Source: Acidimicrobiales bacterium (GTDB lineage: Bacteria; Actinomycetota; Acidimicrobiia; Acidimicrobiales; SKKL01). From it: a stretch of 64,000 nt of DNA. The translations under genes were made by a program, and so were the position numbers. The stretch is from assembly GCA_034521975.1 (NCBI GenBank), contig JAXHLR010000010.1, positions 186,001 to 250,000 on the forward strand. Reading direction: 5' to 3'. Shown here piece after piece: positions 9,501 through 17,429 of the stretch (position 1 is its first letter; each line of letters opens with the position of its first letter). Under the pieces are notes generated by a model. That model searched no databases, had not been told where the DNA came from, and saw only the letters and a program-made list of their open reading frames with translations.

Positions 9501-10137
9501 GCCGACCGCGGTGGCGGCTGCCGCGGTGTCGATCGGCGACCCCGAACGGGCATTGCGGGCCGTGGCCCTGGTTGGGTCCGAGAACCTCGACCCGTCGGTC
9601 ATCGGCGAGAGCGATCGCATGGTGGCTCTCGGACTGGCGCTGCTGCAGATGGGTCAGCTCGCGGAAGCCGCCGAGCAGCTCGGCGCCGCGGTCGGCACCG
9701 AGGGCGACGAGGAGCCCAGCGCCTACGCGCTCAGCGCGCTGGCTTGTGCCCGCGCCGTCCAGGGTCGGGTCGACGACGTCGGTGAACTGGTCGACCAGGC
9801 CGTGTCAATCGGTCGCGCCACCTACTTCGATCGGATCACCGCACTGTGCGCGGCCGCTTCGTTGCAGCGCGGACTCGGCCACGGCGAGGACGCCGAGTCG
9901 CTGTTCGACCAGGCGATCGATCAGGCCGATCGCACCGACGACCGTGTGGCCCAGGTGCTGGTGCGACTTGCCGACAGCGAGTCGGGCGTCGCCACCGGGC
10001 TCGCACGCCCCGACCTCGACGACGAGGTGCACACCCGCCTCGCCGATCTGGGCATCGACGCCGAAGGCTGGCGCCAGGTGTTCCGGGGCGCGGCGCTCGC
10101 GGGGGCCGAGGGCCCCGTCGAACCGGTTCGCCGCTAG
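6562..10137 (+). CDS. Zinc-ribbon adenylate cyclase with AAA ATPase and TPR-like regions
   Basis: A 1191-residue multidomain signalling protein. The N-terminus has a four-cysteine zinc ribbon (CSAC ... CPAC). A class III cyclase domain follows (about 30-200) with both metal aspartates (D40 in FADLVGFT, D84 in KIVGDAIV), the adenine-selecting lysine K80, and transition-state residues N155 and R159, so it should make cyclic AMP. An AAA/STAND-like ATPase has its P-loop at about 253-260 (GEAGVGKT), and the last 550 residues are alanine-rich helical repeats of TPR type. Similar architectures are abundant in mycobacteria and other actinobacteria. The STAND part probably senses an unknown ligand or partner. 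It is divergent from the ABC operon and convergent with the peroxiredoxin gene. Confidence 0.85.
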   Translation: MTCSACGSPTPEGARFCPACGHQLESLGDERRIVTVLFADLVGFTALAESRDPEQVKHLVDRCFELLVNDITSFGGRVDKIVGDAIVALFGAPVAHEDDPERAVRAALRMQQTLAQRASGLDAPIRMRIGINTGEVLVGALRAGGDYTAMGDVVNTASRLQTMAQPGEILVGAATHAATNAAIGYEPVGSLEVRGRGQGVETWRAVKELAPPGYRRRGTRAPLVGREAELGLIGHVIDTATDRRRAAVVTLIGEAGVGKTRLAHEVAQLAEQQKGAMVVSGRCIPYGEANVWWPIAEAIRHAAGVGTDDPPDVARERITHAVAEVVELDPDDGEVARLANGLFHLIGVDSPLRDIEPHRAREELTRSVGGFFEAALEHRPLMLVISDLHWADAPVLELLASLLERLADRPFLLVATARPPFREAWLPTDARHNTMVVNVDPLSREATGALLDVLLDGRLDPELREALLDRSGGNPFFLEELVALVGDGAGLDQLASGVQGTESLPETLRGLVAARLDGLSRSERRVLDDAAVYGRDGPVDALVLMAAADRAGLGVRDAAEVRAAVEGLVDKEVLVLDESGANYSFRSDLVREVAYNMLTKGARAQRHWGIAQYLENNFARYGDVSSGILDGLAYHYGQAASLANDLGGVPELPDDLAGRAVRWLADAARRAEAADVHGRAERLFSHAVSLLPPEPSAERVDMLLGRAWERAMMRDLDPARADVEAALDDAEAIEYRSGRARAILTRGAIESREGDRVASIATFTEAQEEFEASGDRKGMAEALRLRGMSELFAGDADAAHRSISDALDVFGALDDRRGQAWALQNLAWLAFLAGRPGEADRRINESADMFEEIGDGGGLGWALGLKAWVLYHQGEWEAAEELGEFILVEARRRGDRWAAGMMLVLSASLRLWTGRASLATTRAQEALEVFQELGDVEREVHAASVLGRALLALGLVGEGLRTLDLATERGRGYAGTAAFGPTAVAAAAVSIGDPERALRAVALVGSENLDPSVIGESDRMVALGLALLQMGQLAEAAEQLGAAVGTEGDEEPSAYALSALACARAVQGRVDDVGELVDQAVSIGRATYFDRITALCAAASLQRGLGHGEDAESLFDQAIDQADRTDDRVAQVLVRLADSESGVATGLARPDLDDEVHTRLADLGIDAEGWRQVFRGAALAGAEGPVEPVRR

Positions 10138-10149
10138 GACGTTCGGTTC

Positions 10150-10785
10150 TCAGCGGTTGGGCTGGGGCGTCACCCGCAGGTACGGCTTGACCGGGGTGAA
10201 CCCCTTGGGGAACTTCTCCTTGGCCTCCTCGTCGGACACGGCCGGGACGATGATGACGTCCTCGCCGTCCTTCCAGTCGACCGGGGTGGCCACCTTGTAG
10301 TCGGCGGTGAGCTGCAGCGAGTCGATCACCCGCAGGATCTCGTCGAAGTTGCGTCCGGTGCTGGCCGGATAGGTGATCGTCAGCTTGATCTTCTTGTCGG
10401 GACCGATGACGAACACCGACCTTACGGTCTGGTTGTTCTCGGCCGCTGGCGGCACCATGTCGTAGAGGTCGGCCACGTGGCGGTCGGGGTCGGCGATGAG
10501 CGGGAAGTTCAGGGCGTGTCCCTGGGTCTCCTCGATGTCGCCGCTCCACGTCCGGTGGTCGTCGAGCGGGTCGACCGACAGGCCGAGCACCTTCACGTTG
10601 CGCTTGTCGAACTCGGGCTTGAGGGCCGCGACCCGACCCAGCTCGGTGGTGCACACCGGGGTGAAGTCGGCGGGGTGGGAGAACAGCACCCCCCAGCTGT
10701 CGCCGAGGTACTCGTGGAAGTTGATGGTGCCGTCGGTCGATTCGGCGGTGAAGTCCGGTGCGGTGTCGCCGAGGTGCAGGCTCAT
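10150..10785 (-). CDS. 1-Cys peroxiredoxin (Prx6/AhpC-TSA family)
   Basis: A 211-residue cytosolic peroxidase that reduces hydrogen peroxide, peroxynitrite or organic hydroperoxides. The peroxidatic cysteine is C45 in the motif PVCTTE, the catalytic Thr and Arg contexts look intact, and no second (resolving) cysteine is visible, consistent with the Prx6 one-cysteine class. ATG 10785 is chosen because GGAGG lies just upstream and the fold begins at once; an upstream ATG at 10830 would add 15 unrelated residues. It is separated from lhgO by an intrinsic terminator, so it has its own promoter. Confidence 0.9.
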   Translation of the reverse strand: MSLHLGDTAPDFTAESTDGTINFHEYLGDSWGVLFSHPADFTPVCTTELGRVAALKPEFDKRNVKVLGLSVDPLDDHRTWSGDIEETQGHALNFPLIADPDRHVADLYDMVPPAAENNQTVRSVFVIGPDKKIKLTITYPASTGRNFDEILRVIDSLQLTADYKVATPVDWKDGEDVIIVPAVSDEEAKEKFPKGFTPVKPYLRVTPQPNR

Positions 10786-10843
10786 GGTGGTTCCCTCCGT
10801 GGTCGAGTGGTGCCGGGTGGTGGAGGACACCCGGACAACGCGA

Positions 10844-10849
10844 AGGCTA
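10844..10849 (-). promoter_or_regulatory. Possible -10 box of the peroxiredoxin gene
   Basis: TAGCCT on the minus strand lies about 58 bases before ATG 10785 and just downstream of the lhgO terminator. No good -35 hexamer is visible, so this is a weak call. Confidence 0.3.
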
Positions 10850-10863
10850 GCCAGCCGCCACCG

Positions 10864-10890
10864 AAAACCCGACTCGATGGATCGGGTTTT
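10864..10890 (-). terminator. Intrinsic terminator after lhgO
   Basis: A perfect 9-base stem (AAAACCCGA / TCGGGTTTT) with a 9-base loop sits 27 bases after the lhgO stop and ends in TTTT. Because it begins with AAAA it reads as a terminator in both directions. Runs of four A or T are rare in this DNA, which strengthens the call. Confidence 0.75.
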
Positions 10891-10917
10891 GGGTCCGCGG
10901 ACCTGCCGAGCCCGTCC

Positions 10918-12141
10918 TCAGGCACCGGTCGCGTCGAGCAGCCCGACGATGTGGCGACCGATCGCCGTCGACGCGGTCGCGGCCGGTGACGGGGCGTTGA
11001 GCACGTGCACCACCGGCCCGTCTCGCTCGATCACGAAGTCGTCCAGCAGGCGGCCGTCGGGGCCCACCGCCTGGGCCCGCACCCCGGCGTCGGAGCGAAC
11101 CAGGTCCGCGGGTTCGAGCTCGGGCACCAGGCGTTGCAGCGCCCGCACCATCGCCCGGCGGCTCACCGATCGCCTCACCTCGCCGAGACCCGTGCGCCAG
11201 TGGGCGCGGGCGAGGTTCCACAGCGCGGGTGACCCAGCGAGCGACCCCAGCTCGTCGGGGTCGACGTGCCGCCACCGGTAGCCCTCCCTGGCCAACGCCA
11301 GCACCGCGTTGGGGCCGGCGTGCACCGACCCGCCGATCATGCGGGTGAGGTGCACACCCAGGAACGGGAAGCGGGGGTCGGGCACCGGGTAGATCAGATC
11401 GCGGACCAGGTGGCGTCGCTCGGGCACCAGCTCGTGGTACTCGCCGCGGAAGGCGATGATCCTGGTGTCGGGGTCGGCTCCCGACGCGCGGGCGAGCACG
11501 TCGGAGTGCAGCCCCGCGCAGTTCACCGCCCGGCGGGCGCGGATCGTGGCGTCGGCGGTCTCGACCACCACGGCGCCATCGCCCCCGGTCCTGTCGCGGT
11601 GCAGCGCCGCCACCGGAGTGCCCAGCCGGATCTCGCCACCGGCCTCGATCACGTCGCGGGCGAACGACGAGGCCACGAGCGTGAAGTCGACGATCGCCGC
11701 GGTGGGCACGTGCAGCGCAGCCAGACCCGAGGCGTGGGGTTCGCGCTCGCGCAGCTCGCCGGCGTCGATCAGCCGTGCCCCGATGCCGTTGGCGGTCGCC
11801 CGGCGGGCCAGGTCGGTGAGGGTGTCGATCTCGGCCTCGTGGGTGGCGACGATCACCTTGCCGCACTCCTCCAGCGGGAGGTCGCGCTCACGACAGTACG
11901 CCTGCAGCTCGGCCCGGCCGGTGGCGACCAGGTTGGCCTTCAGCGACCCCGGCCGGTAGTAGACACCAGAGTGCACGACACCCGAGTTGTGTCCGGTCTG
12001 GTGGGCGGCGAGGCGGGACTCCTTGTCGAGCACCAGCACCCGAAGACCGGGCGCGGCGCGCACGGCGGCACGGGCGGTCGCCAAGCCGACGATGCCGGCT
12101 CCGACCACCACCAGGTCGGCGTCGTAGGGGGGTGCAGCCAT
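10918..12141 (-). CDS. lhgO: L-2-hydroxyglutarate oxidase
   Basis: A 407-residue FAD-dependent oxidoreductase of the DAO superfamily that oxidises L-2-hydroxyglutarate to 2-oxoglutarate, a metabolite-repair and lysine/glutarate catabolism step. The N-terminal Rossmann motif is VVVGAGIVGLATA; the segment HNSGVVHSGVYYRPGSLKA and the downstream GVHLTR motif are typical of LhgO. Length matches the family. ATG 12141 is preferred to the longer frame (12213) because a TACGTT -10 box lies 7 bases upstream and the longer extension has no family similarity. It is divergent from the nitroreductase gene. Confidence 0.88.
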   Translation of the reverse strand: MAAPPYDADLVVVGAGIVGLATARAAVRAAPGLRVLVLDKESRLAAHQTGHNSGVVHSGVYYRPGSLKANLVATGRAELQAYCRERDLPLEECGKVIVATHEAEIDTLTDLARRATANGIGARLIDAGELREREPHASGLAALHVPTAAIVDFTLVASSFARDVIEAGGEIRLGTPVAALHRDRTGGDGAVVVETADATIRARRAVNCAGLHSDVLARASGADPDTRIIAFRGEYHELVPERRHLVRDLIYPVPDPRFPFLGVHLTRMIGGSVHAGPNAVLALAREGYRWRHVDPDELGSLAGSPALWNLARAHWRTGLGEVRRSVSRRAMVRALQRLVPELEPADLVRSDAGVRAQAVGPDGRLLDDFVIERDGPVVHVLNAPSPAATASTAIGRHIVGLLDATGA

Positions 12142-12148
12142 CGTCGGT

Positions 12149-12154
12149 AACGTA
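12149..12154 (-). promoter_or_regulatory. Leaderless-type -10 box of lhgO
   Basis: TACGTT on the minus strand lies 7 bases before ATG 12141, with no ribosome-binding site between. Confidence 0.5.
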
Positions 12155-12182
12155 GCGGTCACCCCGTCACGAGGACCCACCT

Positions 12183-12794
12183 GTGGATCGAAACGCCCCG
12201 CTTCACTCAGCACCCAACGAGCTGGCCGGCCTCTCCGAACTGGCCACCTTCGCCGACCTGGTGACCCGCCGTCGCACCAGCAAGCTGGTCGACCGCGGGC
12301 AGGGGGTGCCCGCCGAGCTGGTGCTGCGACTGTGTCGGCTGGCGACCTGGGCGCCGAACCACAAGAAGACGTGGCCGTGGCGGTTCTCGGTCCTCACCGG
12401 CGAGGCCCGCTCCCGTCTCGGCGAGCTGACCGCCCAGCAGCTCATCGACGAAGGGGTCGACGCCGAAGCCAAGCTCGACAAGGCCCGCACGAAGTTCCTG
12501 CGGGCACCGACGATCCTCCTGGTCGCCGCCCGCCCCGACGACGATCCCGAGCTCGACGTGGAGAACCTGCACGCCGTCGCCGCGGGGGTCCAGAACCTGC
12601 TCCTCGGGGCCACCGCCGCCGGGCTGGCCTCGTTCTGGGCGTCGGGTGCGCCGCTGCGATCCGACGCCATCAAGGAGCTGTGCGGATTCGATCCACAGGA
12701 TCGCATGGTCGGGCTCATCTACCTCGGCTGGCCGACCGGCGACGTCGAACCGCCCCAGCGTCCCGACCCCGACGTGACCTTCCTCGACTCCTGA
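12183..12794 (+). CDS. Nitroreductase-family oxidoreductase
   Basis: A 203-residue protein with the FMN-dependent nitroreductase fold: an N-terminal region with RRRTSKLVDRG (the arginine-rich FMN phosphate site), the helix LATWAPNHKKTWPWRF, and the C-terminal segment GLASFWASGAP near the flavin. Members reduce nitro compounds, quinones or flavins with NAD(P)H, or act in specialised dehydrogenations; the substrate cannot be told here. The GTG start follows a GAGGA site. It is divergent from lhgO and codirectional with the acyl-CoA ligase that follows. Confidence 0.8.
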   Translation: MDRNAPLHSAPNELAGLSELATFADLVTRRRTSKLVDRGQGVPAELVLRLCRLATWAPNHKKTWPWRFSVLTGEARSRLGELTAQQLIDEGVDAEAKLDKARTKFLRAPTILLVAARPDDDPELDVENLHAVAAGVQNLLLGATAAGLASFWASGAPLRSDAIKELCGFDPQDRMVGLIYLGWPTGDVEPPQRPDPDVTFLDS

Positions 12795-12868
12795 CCGATC
12801 TCATCTGCTGCCCCGCTGGACCCGTTGGCGTCGGTGCCACTTCACCTCGACCCTGCAACCGGGGGCGG

Positions 12869-12874
12869 TAGCGT
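12869..12874 (+). promoter_or_regulatory. Leaderless-type -10 box of the first acyl-CoA ligase
   Basis: TAGCGT lies 8 bases before ATG 12883 in the 88-base gap after the nitroreductase gene. Confidence 0.5.
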
Positions 12875-12882
12875 CTCGGGTC

Positions 12883-14514
12883 ATGAGCAAGCTGAAGACC
12901 CTAGGAGCGCTGGCCAAGACGGGCGTGCTCAAGCCGATCCGGCCCGACAAGGTCGTGAGGATGGGCAGGGCGGCCAAGAAGTTCGGCTCGTCGCCCGCCA
13001 CGCCCATCGCCATGGCGGCCCAGCGCTATCCCAAGCGCACGGCGATCATCGACGCCGAGGGCACCCTCACCTGGGGCGAGGTCGACCGCCGCACCGATCG
13101 CATCACCCGTGCGTTGCGCGACGACGGCATCGACGCCGACGAGGTCATGGGCATTCTCTGCCGGAACCACCGCGGCTTCGTCGAGGCGCTCACCGTCGCC
13201 GGCAAGCTCGGCACCGACGCCGTGCTGCTCAACACCGGGTTCTCCGGCCCCCAGCTCGGCGAGGTCGCCCGCCGCGAGGGCGTCACCGTGCTGGTGCACG
13301 ACCAGAGCTTCGCCGACGAGGTCGCGGCATCGGGCCTGGACGACGAGATCCGCCGCTACCGCACCTGGACTGGTGCCGGCACCGACGCGGACGGGGGCGA
13401 CGGCGCCGCCTCGTTCGACGCGCTCGCCGAGACCGGCGTCGACACCCCGGTCGACGCCCCGGCCAGCCACAGCGCGGTGGTGATCCTCAGCTCGGGCACC
13501 ACCGGCACCCCCAAGGGGGCCAAGCGCAGCATCGACCGCGAGAAGGCCAAGGCGTCGATGCAGGCCAACCTGGCGGTGCTGACCCGCATCCCGGTGCGCT
13601 CCGGCGCCGCCACCTTGATCTCGGCGCCGCTGTTTCACACCTGGGGGTTCACCAACCTGCTGGTCGCCTCGATGATGGCGGCCCCCATGGTCCTGCGCGA
13701 GCGGTTCGACCCGGCCGATGCCGTCGAGACGATGGCTCGCGAGCAGGTGCGCACCTTCGTGGCCGTGCCCGCCATGCTGCAGCGCATCCTCGACCTCCCC
13801 GAAGAGCGGCTGCGCGGCCACGACACGTCGAGCCTCGAGGTGGTGGCGCTGTCCGGTTCGGCCCTGCCCGGTGGCCTGGCCACGCGCTGGATGGACGTGT
13901 TCGGCGACAACATCTACAGCCTCTACGGGTCGACCGAGGTCGCGGCGGTGGCCATCGCCGATCCCGGCGACTTGCGAGTTGCCCCCGACACCGCCGGCCC
14001 ACCGTTGCCGGGGATCGACGTCCGGCTGCTCGATGAGGACGGTGACGAGGTCCCCCATGGCGAGACCGGGCGCATCTTCGTGCGCAGCGGCATGCTCTTC
14101 GACGGCTACACCAGCGGTGGCTCCAAGGCGGTCGTCGACGGGTACATGAGCACCGGCGACCTCGGTCACTTCGACGACGACGGCCGCCTCTACGTCGACG
14201 GTCGCGAGGACGACATGATCGTCTCGGGTGGCGAGAACGTCTACCCCCAGGAGGTCGAGGAGGTCATCCTCGAGCACGAGACCATCAGCGATGCCGTCGT
14301 GTTCGGCGTTCCCGACGACGAGTTCGGGCAGCGCCTGGTGGCGGTGGTGGTCGCCGCGTCGGGCGCCGATCCCACCGAGGCCGACATCAAGGACTGGGTC
14401 CGGTCGAACCTGGCCCGCTACAAGGTGCCCCGCGAAGTGCGGTTCCGCGACGAGCTGCCCCGCAACCCCACCGGCAAGCTGCTGCGCCGGGTCCTGATCG
14501 ATGAGGAGGGCTGA
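12883..14514 (+). CDS. AMP-forming fatty acid-CoA ligase
   Basis: A 543-residue ANL-superfamily enzyme that activates a carboxylate with ATP to an acyl-adenylate and then to the CoA thioester. Core motifs are all present: the P-loop SSGTTGTPKGAK, the YGSTEVA motif, STGDLGHFDDDGRL in the hinge, GREDDMIVSGGENVYPQEVE, and the catalytic lysine in PTGKLLRR. The N-terminal basic stretch (about residues 1-45) before AAQRYPKRTAI resembles mycobacterial FadD12-like ligases. The acyl substrate is probably a fatty acid, but chain length cannot be read from sequence. Confidence 0.85.
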   Translation: MSKLKTLGALAKTGVLKPIRPDKVVRMGRAAKKFGSSPATPIAMAAQRYPKRTAIIDAEGTLTWGEVDRRTDRITRALRDDGIDADEVMGILCRNHRGFVEALTVAGKLGTDAVLLNTGFSGPQLGEVARREGVTVLVHDQSFADEVAASGLDDEIRRYRTWTGAGTDADGGDGAASFDALAETGVDTPVDAPASHSAVVILSSGTTGTPKGAKRSIDREKAKASMQANLAVLTRIPVRSGAATLISAPLFHTWGFTNLLVASMMAAPMVLRERFDPADAVETMAREQVRTFVAVPAMLQRILDLPEERLRGHDTSSLEVVALSGSALPGGLATRWMDVFGDNIYSLYGSTEVAAVAIADPGDLRVAPDTAGPPLPGIDVRLLDEDGDEVPHGETGRIFVRSGMLFDGYTSGGSKAVVDGYMSTGDLGHFDDDGRLYVDGREDDMIVSGGENVYPQEVEEVILEHETISDAVVFGVPDDEFGQRLVAVVVAASGADPTEADIKDWVRSNLARYKVPREVRFRDELPRNPTGKLLRRVLIDEEG

Positions 14515-14516
14515 AC

Positions 14517-14532
14517 CGACCGATCACGGTCG
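14517..14532. terminator. Small hairpin between convergent genes
   Basis: CGACCG and CGGTCG form a perfect 6-base stem around ATCA, three bases after the ligase stop and before the stop of the convergent DUF983 gene. No T-run follows, so a terminator role is only suggested by position. Confidence 0.3.
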
Positions 14533-14539
14533 ACCTCGG

Positions 14540-14992
14540 TCACCGCCGCCGACGGGGGGCCGGGGCCGGCCAGTATCGGGGATCGACCTCATCGTCGGGC
14601 TCGAGCGGGCGCATCAACAGGTCGATGGCGCTCCACGACGTGCGGGACCAGGGGAAGAACACCAGCGGCGTGACCGCGGCGACGGTGACGGTGATCGCGA
14701 TGAGCGGACCCGCCGGCGGGTCGGGCATCGTCGCCGCGACGCCGACCACGACCGCCAGCAGCAGCGCACCGAAGCTTACGATGGTGTTGATGCCCAGCGC
14801 CCCGATCCAGTGTCCCTCCACCCGGTCGAAGCGGAACCCGCAGGTGGGGCAGTGCTCGACCATGGTGAACCACCGGGGAAACAGGCCGCCGCCGCCACAG
14901 ACCGGGCACCGACGCTTCGCGGCGCGCAACAGCACCCTCGACACGGTCAGCGGGGGCATCGGCTCCGAAAGCGGTCCAGGGTGGTCGTGCAC
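14540..14992 (-). CDS. DUF983-family membrane protein with zinc ribbon
   Basis: A 150-residue protein with an N-terminal four-cysteine zinc-ribbon (CPVCGGG ... HCPTCGF) followed by two transmembrane helices at about residues 67-85 and 92-112, then a short cytosolic tail. This is the layout of DUF983 proteins, whose role is unknown; some are found near cytochrome oxidase genes. GTG 14992 is chosen for length; a later ATG (codon 12) is also possible. Longer frames upstream add Arg/Ser-rich residues with no family match and would cross the promoter of the divergent ligase gene. Confidence 0.7.
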   Translation of the reverse strand: MHDHPGPLSEPMPPLTVSRVLLRAAKRRCPVCGGGGLFPRWFTMVEHCPTCGFRFDRVEGHWIGALGINTIVSFGALLLAVVVGVAATMPDPPAGPLIAITVTVAAVTPLVFFPWSRTSWSAIDLLMRPLEPDDEVDPRYWPAPAPRRRR

Positions 14993-15065
14993 CCGTCCAG
15001 TATCGCCGCGTTCGGTCCGGTACCGTCGCCGCGGCAGAGATGACCGGTCAGGGGGGATGTGGACC

Positions 15066-16514
15066 ATGGCAGAGATGGCGATCGGGACGGCCGTGGGCTG
15101 GCTCGCCGAACGCGATCCCGACCGACCGGCGGTCACCCACGAGGGCCGAACCGTCACCCGCGCCGAGCTCGACCGCCGCACCAACCGCCTGGCCCGCGCC
15201 TACGCCGAGCTGGGTGTCGGCCAGGACGACCTGGTCACCGTCGGGCTGCCCAACGGGATCGAGTTCTACGAGGCCTGCATCGCCGCGTGGAAGCTGGGCG
15301 CGACACCGCAGCCGATCTCGGCCCGGCTGCCGGTGCGCGAGCGCGAGGCGATCGTCGAGCTGGCCGACCCGCCGATCGTGGTCGGGGTCGAGCCCGGATC
15401 CCACGGCGAACGCAGATGCCTGCCCATCGGCTTCGAGCCGTCCCAGAACCTCGACGACGGTCCGCTTCCCGAACGCACCGCCGCGGCCTACAAGGCGCCC
15501 ACCTCGGGTGGCAGTACCGGACGCCCCAAGATCATCGTGTCGGGCCAGGCGGGGGTGGTCGACCCCGAGGCGACTCGGCCCTTCGGCGCGTCGCTCGACG
15601 GGGTCCAGCTCGTGCCCGGCCCGCTCTATCACAACGCCCCGTTCGTGTTCTCCATGAGCGGGCTCTTCACCGGCAACCACCTGGTGGTGATGACCCGCTT
15701 CGACCCTGCGCTGACCCTCGAGCTGGTGGAGCGACACCGGGTCGACTGGATGTTGCTGGTGCCGACGATGATGCACCGGATCTGGCGGCTCCCCGACGAC
15801 GAGAAGCTCGATCGTGACGTCTCGTCGATCAACGGCATCCTCCACCTGGGTGCACCGTGTCCGCCCTGGCTCAAGCAGGCCTGGATCGACTGGCTCGGGC
15901 CCGACCGGATCTGGGAGCTCTACGCCGGGACCGAGGCCCAGGGGGTCACCACCATCAGCGGCCAGGAGTGGCTCGACCATCCGGGATCGGTCGGCAGGAT
16001 CCGCGAGGACACCATGAAGATCTGCGATCCCGACGGCAACGAGCTGGCGCCGGGCGAGGTGGGCGAGCTCTGGATGAAGGTGCCCGAGGACCGGCCCACC
16101 TACCGCTACATCGGCGCCTCCGCCCGCCATCGCGACGGGTGGGAGTCGCTCGGCGACATGGGCTCGATCGATGCCGACGGCTACCTCTACCTCGCCGACC
16201 GGTTGAGCGACATGGTCCTCTCCGGAGGGTCGAACATCTACCCCGCGGAGGTCGAAGCAGCCCTCGATGAGCACCCGGCGGTGTCATCGTGTGCGGTCAT
16301 CGGGCTTCCCGACGACGAGATGGGCAACGTCGTGCACGCGGTCGTGCACCTGCATCCCGGCCACGAGGGGATCAGCGACGACGAGCTGGCGGAGTTCCTC
16401 GCCGAGCGACTCGTCCGCTACAAGATCCCCCGTTCGTTCGAGCGGGTGGACGCTCCGGTGCGCGACGATGCCGGGAAGGTCCGCCGGTCGGCGCTTCGCG
16501 AGGAGCGGCTGTGA
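15066..16514 (+). CDS. AMP-forming acyl-CoA ligase (bile-acid/steroid-type group)
   Basis: A 482-residue ANL-superfamily ligase, paralogous to but clearly distinct from the ligase at 12.9 kb. Motifs: P-loop TSGGSTGRPK, YAGTEAQG, the hinge GDMGSIDADGYL, DRLSDMVLSGGSNIYPAEVE and the catalytic lysine in DAGKVRRS. The TSGGSTG form of the P-loop and the short length are seen in ligases for bulky acids such as bile acids or sterol side chains, but I cannot assign a substrate. The start is ATG 15066, placed 9 bases after an AGGGGGG ribosome-binding site; ATG 15057 sits directly on that site. The universal stress protein gene follows on the same strand. Confidence 0.8.
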   Translation: MAEMAIGTAVGWLAERDPDRPAVTHEGRTVTRAELDRRTNRLARAYAELGVGQDDLVTVGLPNGIEFYEACIAAWKLGATPQPISARLPVREREAIVELADPPIVVGVEPGSHGERRCLPIGFEPSQNLDDGPLPERTAAAYKAPTSGGSTGRPKIIVSGQAGVVDPEATRPFGASLDGVQLVPGPLYHNAPFVFSMSGLFTGNHLVVMTRFDPALTLELVERHRVDWMLLVPTMMHRIWRLPDDEKLDRDVSSINGILHLGAPCPPWLKQAWIDWLGPDRIWELYAGTEAQGVTTISGQEWLDHPGSVGRIREDTMKICDPDGNELAPGEVGELWMKVPEDRPTYRYIGASARHRDGWESLGDMGSIDADGYLYLADRLSDMVLSGGSNIYPAEVEAALDEHPAVSSCAVIGLPDDEMGNVVHAVVHLHPGHEGISDDELAEFLAERLVRYKIPRSFERVDAPVRDDAGKVRRSALREERL

Positions 16515-16572
16515 CATTCGACCCTTGCCGGGACCCAGGCCCCACCGCATGGTGGACGAAGAGGAGGTTGTC

Positions 16573-17391
16573 ATGATCGACCAGGTGATCGTGCCGCTGG
16601 ACGGTTCCGAGCACGCGGACCGTGCCCTGCGCCCCGCCATCGAGGTGGCGCGCCGGCTCGGCGCTTCGGTCTCGTTGTTGCGGGCCATCCACCCCGACGA
16701 CGTCGAGGTCGCCAAGACCGAGCTGAGCGAGCGTCGCGACGAGCACGAACCCCCCGGGTGCGAGCTGATCATCGACACCATGAACGGTCCCGTCGGAGCG
16801 ATCGCCAGCGCGATCGACGAACACCCCGACTCGCTGGTGTGCATGACCACCCACGGCCGCAGCGGCCTCACCCGGGCACTGCTCGGGTCGGTGGCCGAGG
16901 AAGCGCTGCGCGAGGTCGACGTCCCCTTCCTGCTGGTGGGCCCGGGGTACGTGCCCGGAACCGGGCTGGGGTCCTGCGTGATCGTCCCCGTCGACGGCAG
17001 CCAGCGGTCCCAAGCGGTCCTGCCCGTCGCCGCCGACTGGTCGACCCGCCTCGAGGTGCCGCTGTGGGTCGTGACCGTCGTCGATCCCGCCAAGGTCGAG
17101 AAGGTGAAGGTCGACGGCGGCGACCTCCAGGAGGACGGGTACGTGCACCGCCTGGCCGCCTCGCTGCCCGCCACCGGCCAGGAGCGCGACTGGGAGGTCC
17201 TCCACAGCGCCGACCCGGCCGAGGGGATCACCGAGTTCGTCGAGGCACGCAACGGCGGGCTGATCGTCATGGCCACCCACGGCCGTTCCGGGCTCGCCCG
17301 CGTCGCACTCGGCAGCGTGGCCAGCCGCGTCGTGCGCGACCACCAGGGCCTCAGCCTCGTCGTCCGTCCCTCAGGCCTCGACGACGGCTGA
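16573..17391 (+). CDS. Universal stress protein with two UspA domains
   Basis: A 272-residue protein made of two tandem UspA domains (about 1-125 and 135-268). Each has the ATP-binding signature: MTTHGRSGLTRALLGSVAEE in the first and ATHGRSGLARVALGSVA in the second; each begins with a V-P-x-DGS strand. Two-domain Usps are typical of actinobacteria, where many belong to hypoxia or dormancy regulons. GAGGAGG precedes ATG 16573 by five bases. It sits 38 bases before a PNPOx-fold gene on the same strand, a pairing also seen in dormancy gene sets. Confidence 0.9.
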   Translation: MIDQVIVPLDGSEHADRALRPAIEVARRLGASVSLLRAIHPDDVEVAKTELSERRDEHEPPGCELIIDTMNGPVGAIASAIDEHPDSLVCMTTHGRSGLTRALLGSVAEEALREVDVPFLLVGPGYVPGTGLGSCVIVPVDGSQRSQAVLPVAADWSTRLEVPLWVVTVVDPAKVEKVKVDGGDLQEDGYVHRLAASLPATGQERDWEVLHSADPAEGITEFVEARNGGLIVMATHGRSGLARVALGSVASRVVRDHQGLSLVVRPSGLDDG

Positions 17392-17429
17392 CCGTCGGGA
17401 GATCCAGCCACCCCACATCGGAGCCAACC

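Noticed and set aside
14625-15065. N-terminal extension of the second acyl-CoA ligase across the DUF983 gene
   Set aside because: The extension lies antisense to the DUF983 protein, which has zinc-ribbon cysteines and helices; the ligase fold begins at 15066.
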